Shown here piece after piece: positions 31,306-33,836 of a stretch of 33,836 bases of DNA. The DNA comes from CAZVRZ01 sp964629965 (GTDB lineage: Bacteria; Chloroflexota; Anaerolineae; Anaerolineales; UBA4823). A program made the position numbers and the translations under genes. Under the pieces are notes generated by a model. The model was not told the DNA's origin, searched no databases, and worked only from the letters and a program-made list of their open reading frames with translations. Position 1 is the first letter of the stretch, and every line of letters begins with the position of its first letter. Where the stretch lies: contig CAZVRZ010000053.1 of assembly GCA_964629965.1 (NCBI GenBank), positions 1-33,836 of the forward strand, given 5' to 3'.

Positions 31306-31656
31306 TCATGCTTCTGGCAAGAATTGTTCGATAGCCTCCAGGGCGTGGGCGGCATAGATCGAGCCCGGTCCGCCGCCCATCATCAACCCCACGCTAACCG
31401 CTTCCAGCAGCTCTGCACGGGTTGCACCGGCTTTCACAGCGTCGTGAACGTGATAGGCGATGCAGCCTTCGCAACCCACCACAATGCTGATGGCCAGAGC
31501 CATCATCTCCTTGACTTTGCAACTCAGCGCGCCATCTCCGACCACTTTTTTATGCAGCCGGGCAAAACCGCTCATCGGCCCAGGAATTTCGGCCCCAAGC
31601 TGAGCCAGCCGCTCTTCCAGAGTTTGGTGAAGTTCAACGTAATCGGTTTTCATCAT
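31306..31656 (-). CDS. Carboxymuconolactone decarboxylase/AhpD-like protein
   Basis: A 116-residue helical protein: VKEMMALAISIVVGCEGCIA, then YHVHDAVKAGATRAELLEAV. The CEGC pair and the His two to four residues after it form the AhpD redox site. The end GGGPGSIYAAHALEAIEQF is standard. It overlaps the OsmC gene by four bases. AhpD and OsmC together suggest peroxide removal coupled to the thiol pool. Confidence 0.92.
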   Translation of the reverse strand: MMKTDYVELHQTLEERLAQLGAEIPGPMSGFARLHKKVVGDGALSCKVKEMMALAISIVVGCEGCIAYHVHDAVKAGATRAELLEAVSVGLMMGGGPGSIYAAHALEAIEQFLPEA

Positions 31657-32102
31657 TTGACCTCAATTCGTGGTTCAATCACGATCTCGGATTTCACTGA
31701 ATTGGCCACCAGGCTGTATTTCTGCGCTGATTGGAGCGCCTTGCCGGTGCGGGCTTCAACGATCTTGGGATCTTCATCACCCGCAGCGATTTGGATCACC
31801 GGGAACAGGCGCAGATGGGTGAAAGTCTCCGTGCGATCCAACTCGATCAATTTGGTGCCCTCAGCCCGGCAGTCGTAAGAGACCAGCTTGAGTTTATAAC
31901 GCTCTGCTGCCCAGATGAACATCATCATGATGCAGGTGTTGGCGGCGGCCACAAAGGCATCCTCGGGGGTGAAAACGCCGGCGTGGCCTTGCGCGTCGGG
32001 CGGGGCAGAAAAATCCATCTCGGGACCATTGCCCATAACAATATGCCCCCAATGCTCGCCTTTCCAGGCAACGGTAGTATGGTAAGTAGCGGTGCGGCTC
32101 AT
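31653..32102 (-). CDS. OsmC-family protein
   Basis: 149 residues from ATG 32102, which overlaps the preceding stop (ATGA). PDAQGHAGVFTPEDAFVAAA, NTCIMMMFIWAAERYKLKLV with the first Cys, and SYDCRAEGTKL with a second Cys follow the OsmC/YhfA plan. These two Cys are the resolving pair in OsmC/Ohr peroxidases. The C-terminal strand pattern is intact. It is likely an organic-hydroperoxide or persulphide reductase in the cytoplasm. Confidence 0.88.
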   Translation of the reverse strand: MSRTATYHTTVAWKGEHWGHIVMGNGPEMDFSAPPDAQGHAGVFTPEDAFVAAANTCIMMMFIWAAERYKLKLVSYDCRAEGTKLIELDRTETFTHLRLFPVIQIAAGDEDPKIVEARTGKALQSAQKYSLVANSVKSEIVIEPRIEVK

Positions 32103-32836
32103 GCGGTCATCTCCTGCTGCTGACAAAAGGCCTGGTAGGCGCGCAGCAATGCGGCAGCATAGGTTTCTTCAGCGCCAGTCGGGATTGGGTTGTAAATTCC
32201 GACCATTTCGAGCAGTTCCTGCCGGGAACTGTCTGAGGGTGGTTTACCATCGACATGCAGCTTGGCAAAGATGAGTGGCAGCGCTACGATTGTGACAGCC
32301 TGGCCATCAACCTGGATCGCCTGAACGGGGATGCCCGAGCCGCAAGAGCAGGTGGCCTGTTTGCTCTCTTCATGCTCAGGCGCGGCAATCTCCAACTCGA
32401 TGAATTCGCCGGCGCTGCGGTTCCAACGTTTGCCCAGCAGCTCATCCACCAAATCTGCCATCCGGCCGGCGGTCAGATCAACGGCCTGTTGACCGGCCTG
32501 GTTCAAGCGGCGACAGCCCTGGGGCTTTTCCAGCCCATTTTCTGCCACCAGGTCGCTGACCACCAGGCTGGCGGCCGGTTTGCCGGAATACAGCTCGGTG
32601 GCGCGTGCTGCGCAGCGTTCTGCGCAGCCATCCACAGCGATGGTGGGGTAAAAACGGGCAAAGGCGCGGTCGCCCTCGCCGCCAGCCAGGAAAAGCGGCA
32701 AGCAGATAGTCACAGTGTCGCTGGGGCGCAACTGCTCCAACACTTTCAAGGCCGCCAGGCGCGTCACCGTGCCTTCGGCCAGTTCCTCCCCAGAACAAGA
32801 TACGATACCCACTTTCTTTTTCGGAAGATCAACCAT
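32099..32836 (-). CDS. DGC-type putative zinc-binding protein with extra C-terminal domain
   Basis: 245 residues from ATG 32836 after a perfect AGGAGG. The N-terminal DGC domain has VGIVSCSGEELAEGTVTRLA and AVDGCAERCAARATELYSGK, the Cys-rich marks of this uncharacterised family. After about residue 155 a second part begins, with ATCSCGSGIPVQAIQVDGQA, then IVALPLIFAKL and VGIYNPIPTGAEETYAAAL. The two-part layout is not one I can name. It overlaps its smaller paralogue by eight bases. A role in metal, Fe-S or sulphur carrier binding is a guess from the Cys pattern. Confidence 0.75.
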   Translation of the reverse strand: MVDLPKKKVGIVSCSGEELAEGTVTRLAALKVLEQLRPSDTVTICLPLFLAGGEGDRAFARFYPTIAVDGCAERCAARATELYSGKPAASLVVSDLVAENGLEKPQGCRRLNQAGQQAVDLTAGRMADLVDELLGKRWNRSAGEFIELEIAAPEHEESKQATCSCGSGIPVQAIQVDGQAVTIVALPLIFAKLHVDGKPPSDSSRQELLEMVGIYNPIPTGAEETYAAALLRAYQAFCQQQEMTA

Positions 32837-33248
32837 TTTGGTCTCCTCCTGCAATGAGCTGGTCAACCACTTGAGCCGCTTCCTCAGCCAGGGCGCGCGC
32901 CAGTTTCTCGCCGCCTTCGTTCAGCTCGGCGATGCCCTGCGGTTTGAACTCACGGTGGCGCCGGTACACATCCAACACGGCGAAATCTTGCGCCACCTTG
33001 CCGCCGCTCTCCTGCACCATTTTGGTGGCGCAGGCCAGCTTGCAGCCGTCAATGGTGATGGCCGGGCTGTTTGCCACTGCCTGGCGGGCGGCAGCGTCTC
33101 CCAGCACCAGCAAGGATAGCGGCACCAGTTGGGTGGTCTCCGGACGTAAGTCTTCGATCAGATCGTAAGCAGCCTCCCGGCTGACTGTGCCATAGGTTTT
33201 GCCGATTCCGCTGCAGGGAACGATCACGACCTTGGGGGTATCGCTCAT
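32829..33248 (-). CDS. DGC-type putative zinc-binding protein
   Basis: A 139-residue DGC domain alone: VVIVPCSGIGKTYGTVSREA and ITIDGCKLACATKMVQESGG. The spacing of the three Cys matches the larger paralogue downstream. It overlaps the GcvH-like gene by four bases (ATGA). Function is unknown; the family is often next to GcvH-like and thiol genes (from memory). Confidence 0.78.
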   Translation of the reverse strand: MSDTPKVVIVPCSGIGKTYGTVSREAAYDLIEDLRPETTQLVPLSLLVLGDAAARQAVANSPAITIDGCKLACATKMVQESGGKVAQDFAVLDVYRRHREFKPQGIAELNEGGEKLARALAEEAAQVVDQLIAGGDQNG

Positions 33249-33694
33249 AGGTTTTTGACCTCTGCTTCAGCCTCGGTCTTCATGCGGGCAAAATATGCCT
33301 GGGGATCGAGCAGGCGGGCTTTGTCAGCAGCCCAATCCATTGGCTCGATCACCGCCAGCCAGCCTGCTCCAAAGGGATCTTGGTTGATGGCCTCGGGAGC
33401 TTCTGCCATCGCCGGGTTGACTTCGACAACTTTTCCGGTCACCGGTGATGTGAAAGCGATATTGACCTTGATAGTTTCGATGACGGCCAGCTCGTCGCCG
33501 AAAGATAGGGAGGTTCCAACCGGCTTGATCTCGGCAAAGGCCACATCGCCGCTGCGCTGCTGTACAAAGTCGGATAGGCCAATGCGCAGGCGGCCGTTTT
33601 CCTCTTTCGCCCAAACACCCTCATCGTTGTATGAGCAGTCGGTGGCGACCCGAAAGATAAATTTATCTACACGAGTTTCTAAGAACTCAGTCAT
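33245..33694 (-). CDS. GcvH/LbpA-like lipoyl carrier protein
   Basis: A 149-residue protein: WAKEENGRLRIGLSDFVQQR, then GDELAVIETIKVNIAFTSPV with the lipoyl-lysine K76, and TGKVVEVNPAMAEAPEAINQ. ETIKVN differs from the ESVKAxS of glycine-cleavage H proteins, and no other gcv gene is near. This recalls the LbpA lipoate-binding proteins of sulphur metabolism. The N-terminus has one extra Cys (C20). TAGGAGCG before the ATG is the ribosome site. It may carry a sulphur substrate on lipoamide for its neighbours. Confidence 0.85.
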   Translation of the reverse strand: MTEFLETRVDKFIFRVATDCSYNDEGVWAKEENGRLRIGLSDFVQQRSGDVAFAEIKPVGTSLSFGDELAVIETIKVNIAFTSPVTGKVVEVNPAMAEAPEAINQDPFGAGWLAVIEPMDWAADKARLLDPQAYFARMKTEAEAEVKNL

Positions 33695-33703
33695 GGTACG
33701 CTC

Positions 33704-33836
33704 CTATTTAACTAACTTGTCAGAAGGCGGGCAGGCTTCTGCCGCTGCGGCAGCCATTTCGGGCGCGGCGCTCAGTTCACCTTTGAAGTAACGCTTTTGC
33801 AGCCAGAAGGCCACGTTGACCAGCCCGATCATCACC
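33704..33836 (-). CDS. Membrane protein, C-terminal end only (cut by window edge)
   Basis: The frame enters from the right edge and ends at TAG 33704-33706, nine bases before the GcvH-like gene. The visible 43 residues read MIGLVNVAFWLQKRYFKGEL, then an Ala-rich linker and ACPPSDKLVK. A last membrane helix followed by WLQKRYFKGE suggests a permease; a YeeE/YedE sulphur transporter or an ArsP/DUF318 permease would suit the context, but the part is too short to decide. Confidence 0.5.
   Translation of the reverse strand, partial: VMIGLVNVAFWLQKRYFKGELSAAPEMAAAAAEACPPSDKLVK

Noticed and set aside
30847..31878. 343-codon plus-strand open frame
   Set aside because: It is antisense to the ProC-like, AhpD and OsmC genes, all of which are well supported.

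Overview
The window reads as one contig from a moderately GC-rich environmental bacterium, most likely a Chloroflexota/Anaerolineae-type organism. That placement is an inference from protein flavour (TP-rich lipoprotein linkers, YlbF-like proteins, tandem ArsA, SOUL/DUF2177 cluster); there is no rRNA or marker gene here to prove it. No tRNA, rRNA, CRISPR array or complete insertion sequence was seen.

Left part (1-14231). A CoA-binding (NDP-forming acyl-CoA synthetase type) gene runs off the left edge and is divergent from a Crp/Fnr-type regulator broken by one extra C in a C4 run. A hemerythrin gene follows, with a TGA-N6-TCA box upstream. Then come a GT1/GT28-like glycosyltransferase, a complete seven-gene Mrp-type Na+/H+ antiporter operon (mrpA-G, overlapping starts), a large lipoprotein with M15-like, papain-like and LysM parts, an unknown Cys-rich protein, and on the minus strand a multiheme cytochrome lipoprotein gene with three frame disruptions plus a small lipoprotein.

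Middle part (14705-19581). A plus-strand run with overlapping or close genes: SDR/DUF2867, SOUL haem-binding, DUF2177, MFS exporter, a 37-residue membrane peptide, SRPBCC, and a small membrane protein with another C-run frameshift. This set resembles the accessory genes of bacterial light/oxidative-stress islands.

Arsenic part (19647-24490, minus strand). The order of transcription is arsR, arsD, arsA (two fused ATPase halves), a PIG-L deacetylase, arsC (thioredoxin type), two YlbF-family proteins that end in cysteine pairs, and a 50-residue ORF. arsR has a near-consensus promoter that overlaps an inverted repeat and its own ATG, which predicts a leaderless, autoregulated mRNA. The same promoter/operator layout occurs twice more at 26208-26332, where it now points into a gene graveyard (25245-26055) holding pieces of a universal stress protein, a cyclopropane-fatty-acid synthase, a formylglycine-enzyme-like protein and a xanthine-dehydrogenase-like protein. 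An AhpD-like gene (24641-25237) lies opposite.

Right part (26367-33836, minus strand). A tightly packed polycistron, probably one transcript entering from the right edge: a membrane protein (cut), GcvH/LbpA-like lipoyl carrier, two DGC-type putative zinc-binding proteins, OsmC, AhpD-like, a ProC-like oxidoreductase with altered active-site motifs, thioredoxin/CcdA/thioredoxin-like membrane thiol relay, cupin, PIG-L deacetylase, an ABC-2 permease tail, a zinc-ribbon protein, a CxxC mini-thioredoxin, a MoaD/ThiS-like protein ending in GG, and a mini-thioredoxin without CxxC. Together with the ars operon this forms a dense thiol/metalloid redox region and is the best candidate here for an undescribed system. 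Several indels fall in C4 or G4 runs, so some broken genes may be sequence errors; two short tandem duplications (11 bp and 5 bp) are harder to explain that way.
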